Of a DNA stretch of 64,000 bases, positions 25,297 through 34,384 are shown piece by piece. Both the position numbers and the translations under genes were made by a program. The DNA comes from Micrococcaceae bacterium Sec5.7 (GTDB lineage Bacteria; Actinomycetota; Actinomycetes; Actinomycetales; Micrococcaceae), in contig CP144169.1 of NCBI GenBank assembly GCA_039636785.1, positions 3,100,001-3,164,000 on the forward strand, read 5' to 3'. Every line of letters begins with the position of its first letter. The first letter of the stretch is position 1. The notes beneath the pieces were generated by a model. It ran no database searches, was not told the DNA's origin, and was given only the letters and a program-made list of their open reading frames with translations.

Positions 25297-26460
25297 TTAC
25301 AGCCCCGAGTAGGAGTGCAGGCCGTTGAAGAACTGGTTCACGATGGTGAAGTTGAAAATCACGCACAAGTAGCCCACGATCGAGAGCCAGGCCGCCCGGG
25401 TCCCCGTCCAACCACGCGTGGCGCGGGCGTGCAGGTAGCCGGCGTAGACCACCCAGATCACGAAGGTCCACACTTCCTTGGTGTCCCAGCCCCAGAAGCG
25501 GCCCCAGGCCTTCTCGGCCCAGATGGCGCCGAACATCAGTGTGAACGTCCAGCCGATGAAGGCGATGGCATTGATGCGGTAGGACAGGTTCTCCAGGCTC
25601 AGTGCGGACGGCACCAGGCGCATGAATCCGAGCTTGTCGGCCCCGCCGGCGGCAATCGTCTTCTGCCGGTGCGACTGCACCAGCTGCAGCGCGGACATGG
25701 CGAATGTGAGGGTGAACAGCGCCGAGGACATCACGGCAATGGACACGTGGATGACGAGCCAGTAGCTCTGCAGCGCAGGTACCAGATGGCCTACAGGCGT
25801 CCAGTAGGCCACGGACGCAGCGACCAGCATGATGATGGCCAGACCCACCACAAACGTTCCCAGGAACCGGAGGTCGCGCCGGATCAGCACCAGCAGGAAC
25901 ACTGCCACGGCCACGAATGCGCCGGTGGTCAGGAATTCGTACATATTGCCCCACGGCACCCGGCCCGAGCCGACGGCCCGTGTAATCACGCCGGCGGCAT
26001 GGATCAGGACACCCAGAACGGTCAGCGCCACGGCCACACGGGCGGGTGCACGGCGCTCGGCTGCGTAGCGCATGTCAGCGTCGGCTGTCTGCCCCACCCC
26101 GGCATTGCCGCCGGACTGCTTTGCGGAGACGGACGACGACGGCCGCTCGGCACGGCCCGCCGGCCCGGCAAGGTGCCCCCCGGTCCGGTCAGCGTCGGCA
26201 GCGTCAACGCCGCTTTCGCCACGGTCGTACGAATAACCGCCCGAGGCACCGCCCGCGCCAACTCCGGCACCCACGGTTACCTTGGCGGCGGCACCTGTAC
26301 CGGCGGCGGCCTCGGCAGCCCTGAGATCCACCGCGCGCAAGGCCTTGCTGCTCTTGGCCAGATCCCAGGCGAAGGCGATGAAAGCCACCGTGTACGTGCC
26401 CGCAGCAAGCAGCATAAACAGCTCGCTGTATTGGCCCATGATTTCGTTGATGGGAAACAT
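25297..26460 (-). CDS. ccsB: Cytochrome c biogenesis protein CcsB/ResC (CcsA family)
   Basis: This is a 387-residue membrane protein of System II cytochrome c maturation. After one N-terminal helix comes an unusually Gly/Ala/Asp-rich insert (about 50-135), then seven or more helices with the heme-handling WWD-type motif, WGRFWGWDTKEVWTFV, and flanking His residues (SYWLVIHVSIAVMSSAL). With ResB it exports heme and ligates it to apocytochromes outside the membrane. Its ATG overlaps the resB stop (TAATG). It is last in the four-gene unit resA-ccdA-resB-ccsB. Confidence 0.92.
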   Translation of the reverse strand: MFPINEIMGQYSELFMLLAAGTYTVAFIAFAWDLAKSSKALRAVDLRAAEAAAGTGAAAKVTVGAGVGAGGASGGYSYDRGESGVDAADADRTGGHLAGPAGRAERPSSSVSAKQSGGNAGVGQTADADMRYAAERRAPARVAVALTVLGVLIHAAGVITRAVGSGRVPWGNMYEFLTTGAFVAVAVFLLVLIRRDLRFLGTFVVGLAIIMLVAASVAYWTPVGHLVPALQSYWLVIHVSIAVMSSALFTLTFAMSALQLVQSHRQKTIAAGGADKLGFMRLVPSALSLENLSYRINAIAFIGWTFTLMFGAIWAEKAWGRFWGWDTKEVWTFVIWVVYAGYLHARATRGWTGTRAAWLSIVGYLCVIFNFTIVNQFFNGLHSYSGL

Positions 26461-28220
26461 TACTGGTCCTTCTTCGGCTCGTGTGAGCCAGCTGGTGACT
26501 GGATGGAGTCTGCGCCATTATCGCCCGGGCGGCTGGGAATATTCTGGGTGATCCCGGGCGGGGCGGAGGCAGCTGTGTCCAGCCCCCATTCTTTGGCAAG
26601 CATTTCCCTGATGGCAGCTGCTTCCGCGGCCAGCCGGTGGTCCTCGCCGCGGGCCAGGAGCCCGCACTCAACCATGGTGCGGCCGTCATCGTGCGTTCCT
26701 GTGCGCACCCAGACGCGGCGGCGGTTCACGTAAAGCGAGGTCACCAGGCCGCCGACGGCGGTCAGGGCGAAGATGAGGACGTAGAGCTGGCCCGGGTTGT
26801 GGTGGATGTCCACGCCTACGTACCGCTTCACGCCGTCGAAGCTGATGGAGCCTTTGCCGTCCGGAAGGGTGTAGCTGCTGCCCGGAGCCAAGGTGATGCC
26901 CTTGGTGGGCAGGTTCCTGGCGTTGAGGGGCGTCAGTTTCTTGACGTCCAGCTCAAAGACATTCTGCGGGGATCCGTTATCCAGCCCGAGGTCGCCATAG
27001 TACGAGTTCAGGGTCAGCTGCGGGTTGATGAGTTCGGGATCCCCGCTGAACGAGACTCCCTTGTCTGTGACGAAGGCGGTGGGGAGGAAGAAGCCCGCGA
27101 AGCCAAGCTGATCGGGCTTGGCGTCCGGGACCTTGATGACCACGGAGGAGTAGTAGTTCTCCCCCTGGAGCTTGGCCACGACAGGCCCTTGCATGGCGAT
27201 GTTCCCTTTGCTATCGCGGATGGTGACCAGGGGCGCGTAGCCGTTTCCCGTGAGGTAGATGCTGGTGCCGCCGAGGCTGAGGGGATCGTTGACCTTCAGC
27301 ACCTGCTTCCGGGCGGGCGAATCCGGGGTCTCCTTGGTGGTCACGTCAGCCTTGAAGTCGATGGGCTGGCCAAACTTGCCCTTCGATTCGCGGTCGAACG
27401 CGACCTGGAACTTGTCCAGCTGGATGGAATACGGTTGCAACTGGCTGCTCTGGAAGTTGGTCCCCGGCGTGAACTGGTCATAGCCCACCAGGGTGTTCAC
27501 GAAGGTGTCGCCTTCCACAAGGATGCGCTGGCCGCTATACCCGAGCAGGCCGCCGAGGGCCACGGACACCAGCACACCGATCAGCGAAGTGTGGAAGACC
27601 AGGTTGCCGACTTCCTTGACGAGGCCGCGTTCGGCCCCCAGCGAGGGCCGGGCGCCGTCGTCGTCCCTCACCTCAACGCGGTAACCGCGTTTCTTCAACA
27701 GCTGCGCGGCATCTGTGATGGCGCGGGACGCCGGGACGCCGGATTCGGCGGGCAGCACCATGGTGCCGTACTCCGGCAGGCGGGAGAGCCGACGGGGCGT
27801 GCGGGGAGGCTGGGAGCGCAAGGCTTTGTAGTGGGCAATGGCCCGCGGCACCACACAGCCGATCAGCGAGGTGAACAGCAGGATGTAGATGGCTGAGAAC
27901 CACGCGGACGAGTAGACGTCGTAGAGCTGCACGGAATCCAGGATCTTCCCGTAATCCGGGTGGTCCGCGATGTATTGCGTGACGATCGACGGGTTGGCGG
28001 GCCGCTGCGGGAACAGCGATCCGGGCACCGCGGCAACAGCCAGGAGCAGCAGCAGGAAAAGCGCGGTGCGCATGCTGGTCAGCTGCGTCCAGGCCCAGCG
28101 CAGCATGCCTATGACCCCCAACGCCGGCAATGCCGCCTCAGCCTTGGCCGCAGAAACGGGGCTGGCCGCGGGAGCCTCCGGGGCAGGGGACTTCTTCTTT
28201 ACGTTCACACGCTCGCTCAT
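26460..28220 (-). CDS. resB: Cytochrome c biogenesis protein ResB
   Basis: This 586-residue System II component has three N-terminal membrane helices (LRWAWTQLTSMRTALFLLLL, then SAWFSAIYILLFTSLIGCVV and LVFHTSLIGVLVSVALGGLLG). A large external domain of about 300 residues and a last helix near the C-terminus (LYVLIFALTAVGGLVTSLYV) follow. It forms the heme ligation complex with CcsB. The ATG at 28220 shares one base with the ccdA stop (TGATG). The longer frame upstream overlaps ccdA and was rejected. Confidence 0.92.
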   Translation of the reverse strand: MSERVNVKKKSPAPEAPAASPVSAAKAEAALPALGVIGMLRWAWTQLTSMRTALFLLLLLAVAAVPGSLFPQRPANPSIVTQYIADHPDYGKILDSVQLYDVYSSAWFSAIYILLFTSLIGCVVPRAIAHYKALRSQPPRTPRRLSRLPEYGTMVLPAESGVPASRAITDAAQLLKKRGYRVEVRDDDGARPSLGAERGLVKEVGNLVFHTSLIGVLVSVALGGLLGYSGQRILVEGDTFVNTLVGYDQFTPGTNFQSSQLQPYSIQLDKFQVAFDRESKGKFGQPIDFKADVTTKETPDSPARKQVLKVNDPLSLGGTSIYLTGNGYAPLVTIRDSKGNIAMQGPVVAKLQGENYYSSVVIKVPDAKPDQLGFAGFFLPTAFVTDKGVSFSGDPELINPQLTLNSYYGDLGLDNGSPQNVFELDVKKLTPLNARNLPTKGITLAPGSSYTLPDGKGSISFDGVKRYVGVDIHHNPGQLYVLIFALTAVGGLVTSLYVNRRRVWVRTGTHDDGRTMVECGLLARGEDHRLAAEAAAIREMLAKEWGLDTAASAPPGITQNIPSRPGDNGADSIQSPAGSHEPKKDQ

Positions 28221-28975
28221 CAGATCGGCAACTTCACATCGGTTTGGAACCAGTACTGCAACCCGGTCACCCAGGTCCCCCACACGCCGCTGGCCATCAG
28301 CAGGCCCAGCACTATCAGGATTCCGCCGCCGATCCGCTGGATGGCGAGGCGGTGGGTGCGGAAGAAGGACATCACGCCGATCCCCCGGCGCACGGCAAGC
28401 GCGATCAGGAGGAACGGGATGCCCAAGCCAAGGCTATAGACGAAGGCCAGGAACGCGCCCTTGGCAGCCGAGGATCCCCCGGACAGGCTCAGCAGCTGGA
28501 CGGCGGAGTAGGTGGGGCCGATGCACGGCGCCCAGCCGAGTCCGAAGGTGATGCCCAGCAGCGGTGCACCCCACAGACCGGCCGGCGGCTTGGCATGGAT
28601 TTTGGCGTCGCGCTGGAGCCAGCCGACGCCGCCCATAAACACCACGCCCATAACCATCACCAGGAGGCCCAGCACCTGCGTGATCCAGGCGTTCTGGCTG
28701 CCCGTGATCAGGGTGCCCAGCTGGCCGAACGCCCCGCCGAGCAGCACAAAGACCACAGAGAACCCCAGCACGAACAGGCCAATGCCGGCCAGCATGCGGC
28801 CGCGCTTCTGCTTCTGAAGATCGACGCCGGTCAGTCCCGTGACGTAGCCCAGGTACCCGGGCACCAGGGGCAGGACGCAGGGCGAGAGGAACGACACGAA
28901 TCCGGCCAGCAGCGCCACCGGGATGGCCAGCAGCAGCGAGCCGTTCAGGATGGCCTCCGCGAAGGGACTGTTCAC
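28220..28975 (-). CDS. ccdA: Thiol-disulfide transporter CcdA
   Basis: This 251-residue membrane protein has six helices and the two redox cysteines of the family: Cys in FLSPCVLPLVPGYLGYV and Cys in FGLGWAPCIGPTYSAV. It moves electrons from cytoplasmic thioredoxin to the outside, keeping apocytochrome c and ResA thiols reduced. It is encoded between resA (15 bases upstream) and resB, with a one-base overlap to the latter. Confidence 0.94.
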   Translation of the reverse strand: MNSPFAEAILNGSLLLAIPVALLAGFVSFLSPCVLPLVPGYLGYVTGLTGVDLQKQKRGRMLAGIGLFVLGFSVVFVLLGGAFGQLGTLITGSQNAWITQVLGLLVMVMGVVFMGGVGWLQRDAKIHAKPPAGLWGAPLLGITFGLGWAPCIGPTYSAVQLLSLSGGSSAAKGAFLAFVYSLGLGIPFLLIALAVRRGIGVMSFFRTHRLAIQRIGGGILIVLGLLMASGVWGTWVTGLQYWFQTDVKLPI

Positions 28976-28990
28976 TGTCCGGGGCCGCCG

Positions 28991-29641
28991 TTACTCGGCC
29001 ACGGCGGTGGAAATGAGGGCTCTGAGAGTGCCCTTCTGGATTTCGCCCAGCACGCGTGAGGCAACCCGGCCCTGCTTGTCAAGCACAAGTGTGGTGGGCA
29101 CGGCTCCCGGTGGCACCAGGCCGGAGACGGCGAGGAGCACGCCGCCGTCCTTGTCGTCGAAGCTGGGGTACGTCAGGTTGAAGGTCTTGTCGAACGCTTC
29201 GGCAGTGGCTTTCTCATCGCGCAGGTTCACGCCGAAGAACTGGACGCCCTGACTTTTGAACTCCTGGTGCAGGCTCTCCAGCGACGGCGCTTCCACACGG
29301 CACGGTGCACACGCGGCGAACCAGAAGTTCAGGACGGTCACCTTGCCGAGGAAATCAGCGGGTGCCACGGCTGTGCCATCAAAGAGCGCTCCGTTAATCT
29401 CGACGGCGGCCTTGCGGTCGGCCGCCGCGAATTCCGTCACCGAGCCGTCCCCGGCAACGTAGTTCTTGTTATCTCCCGCTTTGGCCTGCTTGGCCAGTGC
29501 GTCTTCCTGCGCACAGGCGGACAGGCCCAGCGTCAGCGCGGCGAGGGCGACACCGCCGGCGGCGAGGACGCTGCGGCGGGACGTTGATCCGTTGTTTCCG
29601 GTGATCCTGTTATTTCTGATGATCCTGGTCATTTCTGTCAT
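28991..29641 (-). CDS. resA: Membrane-anchored thioredoxin ResA/TlpA type
   Basis: This is a 216-residue exported thiol-disulfide protein. The N-terminus carries an RR-containing signal and a lipobox-like LGLSAC (Cys43), so it is probably a lipoprotein. The thioredoxin domain (about 75-216) has the active-site motif CAPC in VLNFWFAACAPCRVE and the cis-Pro loop VPTTLVLD. It would reduce the heme-binding cysteines of apocytochrome c using electrons from CcdA. It is the first cytochrome-maturation gene of the unit, 7 bases after the phosphatase gene. Confidence 0.88.
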   Translation of the reverse strand: MTEMTRIIRNNRITGNNGSTSRRSVLAAGGVALAALTLGLSACAQEDALAKQAKAGDNKNYVAGDGSVTEFAAADRKAAVEINGALFDGTAVAPADFLGKVTVLNFWFAACAPCRVEAPSLESLHQEFKSQGVQFFGVNLRDEKATAEAFDKTFNLTYPSFDDKDGGVLLAVSGLVPPGAVPTTLVLDKQGRVASRVLGEIQKGTLRALISTAVAE

Positions 29642-29647
29642 CCATGT

Positions 29648-30328
29648 CTATGCGCCCGGGGTGCTGGCAGCACCGGGAAGAAGCGCGGCAGCAGGCTCGC
29701 TGTACTCAACGCGCAGGAGGGAGCCGTCGTCGTCGAACACCAGGGAGGTGAGCGACGTCAGCGTGCACTCGCGTTTGCGCGGATCATGCCAGAGGGGTTT
29801 GCCCTCGGCGCTGAGCCGGGTGGCCCAGATGGGCAGCTGGTGGCTGACCAGGATGGCTTCGGGGCCGTGAGTGCCATAGTCATCGCCGGCCAGGTCGATG
29901 GCGCGGAGCCGGGCGTCCTGCACAGCGGCCATGACCCGGGCTGCCTGCTCCCTGTAGGGCTCGCCCCAGGAAGGCTTGAACGGGTTGAGCAGGTGCGGCC
30001 AGTGCCTGGGTTTCCTGAGCTCGGCCTTGGTGACCTTCATGCCTTCGAAGTAGTTGCCGGCCTCGATGATGCGGCCCTCGGTGACGACTTCCAGGTTGAG
30101 GGCCTGCGAGGTGGGCAGTGCCGTTTCCTGGGCCCGGGCCAGCGGGGAGGCCGCGAGGTAGACGATCCTTGCACCCCGCGCAGCGCGCTCGCGGAAGTAC
30201 TCAGCGAGCGTGTGGGCCATCTGCCGGCCAAGCTCCGAGAGGTGGAATTCCGGCAGCCGGCCGTAGAGGACACCACGGGGATTGTGGACCTCGCCGTGGC
30301 GGAGCAAATGAACAGTGGCTTGGGGCAT
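29648..30328 (-). CDS. Histidine phosphatase (phosphoglycerate mutase-like)
   Basis: This is a 226-residue protein of the histidine phosphatase superfamily. The phosphorylated His lies in HLLRHGEVHNP; supporting residues are Arg in ASPLARAQET and the second catalytic His in ILVSHQLPIWA. The substrate is unknown. It sits directly upstream of resA on the same strand, so it is probably the first gene of the cytochrome-maturation transcript, an arrangement common in this genus. Confidence 0.85.
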   Translation of the reverse strand: MPQATVHLLRHGEVHNPRGVLYGRLPEFHLSELGRQMAHTLAEYFRERAARGARIVYLAASPLARAQETALPTSQALNLEVVTEGRIIEAGNYFEGMKVTKAELRKPRHWPHLLNPFKPSWGEPYREQAARVMAAVQDARLRAIDLAGDDYGTHGPEAILVSHQLPIWATRLSAEGKPLWHDPRKRECTLTSLTSLVFDDDGSLLRVEYSEPAAALLPGAASTPGA

Positions 30329-30548
30329 GTGTACCAGTTTCTCAAAGATGTCGGGCGATTTGAAATCTTCTACAGGGAGTAGAACTCAAGAATTTTGAAA
30401 AATGTTCCCTGCAGCCGGAATAAAGGATGCAAATGCATGTTTATACTTGGTGAAGCAGTTAGTTGAGGCTTCAACAAATGAAGTTTCAACCGACGATCAG
30501 ATGTCCTTCCACCCAACACTCTTCACAGCAGACCCAAGGAGATACACC
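30329..30548 (+). promoter_or_regulatory. AT-rich promoter/operator region of yceI
   Basis: This region is divergent between the phosphatase and yceI. It is markedly AT-rich and contains the near-palindrome GTTGAGGCTTCAAC (30462-30475), followed by TGAAGTTTCAACC, a related half-site. ATGCAAATGCAT lies at 30428-30439. A MarR- or TetR-type repressor could bind here, but no regulator gene is adjacent. The ribosome-binding site AAGGAGATA precedes the ATG at 30549. Confidence 0.35.
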
Positions 30549-31097
30549 ATGGCACTTCCCGCTAACGTCACCACCGGCACCTGGACCCTCGACAACTCAC
30601 ACAGCGAGATCGCCTTCACCGTGCGCCACGCAGGCATCAGCAAGGTCCGCGGCCAGTTCAAGGACGCCGCCGCCACCCTGGACCTCGCCGAGAACGTTGC
30701 CGACTCCACGATCAACGCCACCATCCAGACCGCCAGCTTTGACTCCGGCGACGTAAACCGCGACGGACACGTCCGCGGCGAAGACTTCTTCGACGTCGAG
30801 AAGTTCCCGGAAATCTCGTTCGTTTCCAACGGCCTCGTTGCCAACGGCGAGAACTACGCGTTGACCGGCGACCTCACCATCAAGGGCGTTACCCGCACTG
30901 TTTCCCTCGAGACCGAGTTCAATGGCGTTGCCGTGGATCCCTTCGGTGCGACCCGCGCCGGCGTTTCCGCTGAGACCACCATCAGCCGCAAGGACTTCGG
31001 CCTGACCTGGAACGCAATCCTGGATGCCGGCGGCGTCCTGGTCAGCGACAAGGTTGCCGTCAGCCTGGAACTGGCGTTCATCGCACCCGCAGCCTGA
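30549..31097 (+). CDS. YceI-family lipid-binding protein
   Basis: This 182-residue lipocalin-like barrel begins with TWTLDNSHSEIAFTVRHAGISKVRG, the diagnostic start of YceI proteins, and shows DVNRDGHVRGEDFFDVEKFP and DLTIKGVTRTVSLE. Family members bind long isoprenoids or fatty-acid amides. There is no signal peptide, so it is cytoplasmic, as in most actinobacterial homologues, which are often induced by stress. It is monocistronic. Confidence 0.9.
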   Translation: MALPANVTTGTWTLDNSHSEIAFTVRHAGISKVRGQFKDAAATLDLAENVADSTINATIQTASFDSGDVNRDGHVRGEDFFDVEKFPEISFVSNGLVANGENYALTGDLTIKGVTRTVSLETEFNGVAVDPFGATRAGVSAETTISRKDFGLTWNAILDAGGVLVSDKVAVSLELAFIAPAA

Positions 31098-31538
31098 CCA
31101 ACGGCGGCCCAGGAGGGCCCCAACCGCAGTCGAACCGGGACGCAACCGGGACGCAACTGCGGACGAGCCAACAAAGGGCGCGCAAGCAGTTGCGCTTCCG
31201 GACGTCTTGTCAGTTGCCGTCAGCGTAGTCCTGGGGAATGCGCTCATTGTGCAGGGTCGCAGGTTGCCGTGGGCCGCCTTGGCTGTTTCCAGCCATGCTT
31301 TGTTATCAGCACCCCCGCTCCCTGGAGTCCACGGAGCGGGGGTGCTGTGTTTAACGGCGAGCTGTGTTTGTCGGTGTGCTTTGTGTAAGAGATGCGGTTC
31401 AGTGGCCTACGAGGTGGTTAATCGCGTAGGGCTTTGGTGCTGCTGTGGCGAAAGTCGACTGGAGTGATCCCGGCCGTTCAACACGATTTGGCTAAGAATT
31501 TCCTAGAATTCGCCCGATGTGCGGTCTACAGTGAAGCC
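31098..31538. other. Intergenic stretch containing a strong hairpin
   Basis: No gene is recognised in these 441 bases. They hold a short direct repeat (ACCGGGACGCA twice near 31135), the hairpin at 31308-31346, and the probable promoter of the gene at 31539 in the AT-richer last 80 bases. Confidence 0.45.
31308..31346 (+). terminator. GC-rich terminator hairpin
   Basis: AGCACCCCCGCTCC and GGAGCGGGGGTGCT form a perfect 14-base stem with an 11-base loop, followed by GTGTTTAA. It is far (about 210 bases) from the yceI stop, so it could end the yceI transcript or an unannotated small RNA upstream of it. Confidence 0.65.
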
Positions 31539-32201
31539 ATGACGAACCCTAGTGATGTACCTCAGCCTCAGCAGCCGGGTGCGCAGCCGCCGGCAAGCAA
31601 CGTACCTCCCGCAGGCAATGTACCTCCCGCCGGCTATCAGCCGCCGCAGGGATACCAGCCCCCGGCCTACCAGGCACCGCAGCAGGGTTACCAGGCGCCG
31701 GGCCAGCCCAGCTATGGTGCGCCCATGGGCGCACCGAATAATGCACCGCCGCCGGGTCTCGGATACGCCGCACCGGCCCGGAATACGTTCGGGCTGAATT
31801 TCGAAAACATCGGGCAGCGCGTGTCAAACACCCAGGGAGTCCCGCAGCAGCTGGTCATCGCGTACTGGCTCTGGATCGCGGCAGCAGCGTTGGGCGTGGT
31901 TCTCAGCCTGGTCAACATGTTCACCATCACGAATGCCCTCGGTGGGTTGATGGTGGGTGCGGGCATCACAGGCCTCATTTTCAGCCTGATCTTTGCGGCC
32001 CTGTACATATTCATCGCCATCCGGCTCAAAGAGGGCGCCCGTTGGGCCCGGTTGGTCCTGTCGATTCTTGGCGGCTTGGCCATTCTTGCATTCATGATTC
32101 AGCTGGTCACGGCCAATCTGAACTTCATTGGGTCAGCGGTCGCCGCCGCAGCGGCCATTCTTATGTGGTTGCCGCAGTCGCAGGAACATTTCAAGAACTG
32201 A
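31539..32201 (+). CDS. Proline/glutamine-rich membrane protein
   Basis: This is a 220-residue protein. Residues 1-85 are a low-complexity tail of PxxYQxP-type repeats (QPPQGYQPPAYQAPQQGYQ). The rest is a membrane domain of four helices with KEGARWARLVLSILGG between helices three and four. It is paralogous to the protein at 32520. Such tails face the cytoplasm in related actinobacterial proteins and may gather partners; the function is unknown. Confidence 0.7.
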   Translation: MTNPSDVPQPQQPGAQPPASNVPPAGNVPPAGYQPPQGYQPPAYQAPQQGYQAPGQPSYGAPMGAPNNAPPPGLGYAAPARNTFGLNFENIGQRVSNTQGVPQQLVIAYWLWIAAAALGVVLSLVNMFTITNALGGLMVGAGITGLIFSLIFAALYIFIAIRLKEGARWARLVLSILGGLAILAFMIQLVTANLNFIGSAVAAAAAILMWLPQSQEHFKN

Positions 32202-32519
32202 CAAAGGCCAAACGGCTGCGGCCGGGGACACAGCGTCCCCCGCAGCTGGGCGAAGAAGGCCGCGGCCGGGTGCAGTCCACCCCGCCGCGGCCTTCCGCTT
32301 TTCCAGACCAGAGCGTGCCCAAAGCCTGAACCGACCAAGGCCCGTCGCCTGCCCTGCGCCGACCTGGCACTCTTGCCAATGCCGGCACCGGAAAACCGCT
32401 CAGGAATGACCCGCAGCACACCTGCCGCGGGGTACGGTGGAACTAAACCATGCTGGGGGCAGGGCAACGTTGCTGGTCCCGGTGGCCGATTCGAAAAGTC
32501 GACACGCAAAGGACCGCTC

Positions 32520-33185
32520 ATGAGCACTCCCCCAGTCCAGCCTCTGAACCCGAACGAGCCGGAGTCCGGCAGCCAGCCCCCGGTCCCCCAGTACGGCCAG
32601 AACACCCCGCCCGCACCCCAGTACGGCCAGAACACCCCGCCCGCACCGCAGTACGGCCAGCAGCCGTACGGCCAGTCCCCGTACGCGCAGTACCCATCGG
32701 AACAGGCTCAAGGCCAGAGCCCAGGTGGAATCCCCCGGCTGGTCAACATCGCGTTCTGGCTGATCCTCGGTGCAGCCGCGGTGTGGGTCATCTCATTCAT
32801 GATCGCGATCCCCACACTGGACGATCCGGCCATGCGCCGCATGTTCGATCAGCAGATCGCCGCCGGTGGTGCGGACATCCAGTTTGAAGACATCAAGGGC
32901 TTCATCATCGGCACCATGGTGGTCATTGCGATCATCGGTGCGGGACTTTACGCACTTGTGGCCTTCAACGTCCGCAAGGGTAAAAACTGGGCCCGCATTC
33001 TGGGAACTGTGTTCGCTGCCCTTTCGCTCCTGACCCTCGGCCCGCTGGGCCTCGGTACGCTGGCCATCCTGGCCGGGATCGCTGCGATCGTGATGCTGTA
33101 CCTGCCTGCTTCGGCGCCGTACTTCCGGAAGCAGCAGCCGTTCGCCGCTCCCTATTCACAGCCAGGCAACCCATACGGCCAGTAG
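32520..33185 (+). CDS. Proline/glutamine-rich membrane protein, paralogue of the previous gene
   Basis: This 221-residue protein has the same plan: a PQYGQNTPPA repeat tail (identical unit encoded twice in tandem at about 32589-32640), then four membrane helices with VRKGKNWARILGTVFAALS matching the KEGARWARLVL segment of its neighbour. The two genes arose by duplication and then diverged. An alternative in-frame start at 32373 lacks a ribosome-binding site and was rejected. Confidence 0.7.
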   Translation: MSTPPVQPLNPNEPESGSQPPVPQYGQNTPPAPQYGQNTPPAPQYGQQPYGQSPYAQYPSEQAQGQSPGGIPRLVNIAFWLILGAAAVWVISFMIAIPTLDDPAMRRMFDQQIAAGGADIQFEDIKGFIIGTMVVIAIIGAGLYALVAFNVRKGKNWARILGTVFAALSLLTLGPLGLGTLAILAGIAAIVMLYLPASAPYFRKQQPFAAPYSQPGNPYGQ

Positions 33186-33265
33186 CCGGAACCGGGGGCG
33201 TCAAGCCCCGACCGCTTATGTGTTAAACCCATCCAGCGGGCGTGGGCCCCAGAGCCAAGAGCGAT

Positions 33266-33994
33266 CTAGGCAGTCTCACCCGGGGTCTGCGCCCGCTGTG
33301 CGTGGTACGCAAGGATCTGCAGTTCGGTGGCCATGTCCACCTTGCGGAGATTCACTCCATCCGGGACCTGGAGCATGACCGGAGCGAAGCTGAGGATGCT
33401 GCGGACGCCAGCAGCAATCACACGGTCGCACACGCCCTGTGCCACGGTGGCGGGCAAGGCGAGCACCACCATGTTGGCGCCAGTCCGCTGCAGCACCGGC
33501 TCAAGGTCCGCCACATCGCTGACCCGCAACCAGCCCACCTCGTTGCCCACCACCATCTGGTCGGCGTCGAAAATGGCCACCACGTCAAAGCCCCGGGACT
33601 CAAAGCCGCCATACCGGGCCAGTGCCTTGCCGAGGTTGCCGGCACCCACAATCGCGACCTTCCAGTCATGCGTAAGCCCCAGCGCTGCGGCGATGTGCCT
33701 GCTCAGGTACTGCACTTCGTAGCCCACTCCGCGGGTGCCGTACGAGCCCACGTGGGAGAGGTCCTTACGGAGCGTTGCCGAACTCACGCCAGAGGCTTCG
33801 GCAAGGGATTCGGAGGAAACCCTCTCAATACCTTCAGCCAGCAGAGTGTTCAGGGCACGCAAGTAAAGCGTCAGCCGGGCCACGGCTGCGGGCGGAATCT
33901 GCTTTGCAGCAGCTCCTGTTCCCCCATTGACAGCCTGGGGAGTTGATTCCAGCGAAGTCACTATCTGCTCCATTGCGTCGCGTTGTGAGTCCAC
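33266..33994 (-). CDS. rex: Redox-sensing transcriptional repressor Rex
   Basis: This 242-residue repressor senses the NADH/NAD+ ratio and controls respiration genes. The N-terminal winged helix contains LTLYLRALNTLLAEG, SSATLRKDLSHVGSYGTRGVGY. The C-terminal Rossmann domain contains VAIVGAGNLGKALARYGGF and the domain-swapped helix at the end. The start is uncertain: a GTG at 33994 (GGGGA six bases before) is preferred over the ATG at 33973, which has no ribosome-binding site, and over the ATG at 34012, which lies inside a palindrome. It is adjacent to a glutaredoxin gene. Confidence 0.9.
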   Translation of the reverse strand: MDSQRDAMEQIVTSLESTPQAVNGGTGAAAKQIPPAAVARLTLYLRALNTLLAEGIERVSSESLAEASGVSSATLRKDLSHVGSYGTRGVGYEVQYLSRHIAAALGLTHDWKVAIVGAGNLGKALARYGGFESRGFDVVAIFDADQMVVGNEVGWLRVSDVADLEPVLQRTGANMVVLALPATVAQGVCDRVIAAGVRSILSFAPVMLQVPDGVNLRKVDMATELQILAYHAQRAQTPGETA

Positions 33995-34004
33995 TCTAGA
34001 TCCC

Positions 34005-34018
34005 CGACACATGTGTCG
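34005..34018 (-). promoter_or_regulatory. 14-base palindrome upstream of rex
   Basis: CGACACATGTGTCG is a perfect palindrome just upstream of the proposed rex start. It does not match the known Rex operator consensus (TTGTGAA-N4-TTCACAA), so it may be the site of another regulator or part of the promoter. Confidence 0.35.
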
Positions 34019-34051
34019 ACAAAGCAGGTGCCATTTCGTGGAACCGGTTTC

Positions 34052-34306
34052 CTATTGCGCCATGGCCCGCTGAAGGACACGTTCCAGCCTGATCTCATCG
34101 ATCTTCCAGAAATCACGCTGGATGCCGTCCACCAGAACCACCGGGATCTCCTCCGCGTACCGGTCGCGCAGTGCCGGATTGTTGTCTACTGACTCTTCTG
34201 TCCACTCAAGTCCCAGAGCCCCTGTAACGCGCCCGACGGCGTCGCGCGCCTCTGCGCACAGGTGACAGTCTGCTTTGGTGATGAGGATAACCTCCGGTTT
34301 TGCCAT
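34052..34306 (-). CDS. Glutaredoxin-family protein
   Basis: This is an 84-residue thioredoxin-fold protein with a CxxC active site, DCHLC (Cys14-Cys17), and the cis-Pro segment EIPVVLVDG. It matches the short DUF836/glutaredoxin-like proteins of actinobacteria that are encoded beside rex. It likely takes part in thiol redox reactions with mycothiol or thioredoxin. It is upstream of rex on the same strand and may be co-transcribed with it. Confidence 0.85.
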   Translation of the reverse strand: MAKPEVILITKADCHLCAEARDAVGRVTGALGLEWTEESVDNNPALRDRYAEEIPVVLVDGIQRDFWKIDEIRLERVLQRAMAQ

Positions 34307-34384
34307 GGCTCAACCGTATCGCCGTTGGCGGGGCGAGGCGACGGCGATACGGCAGCGGGTCTATGGATTGACTAGACTCGTGGC

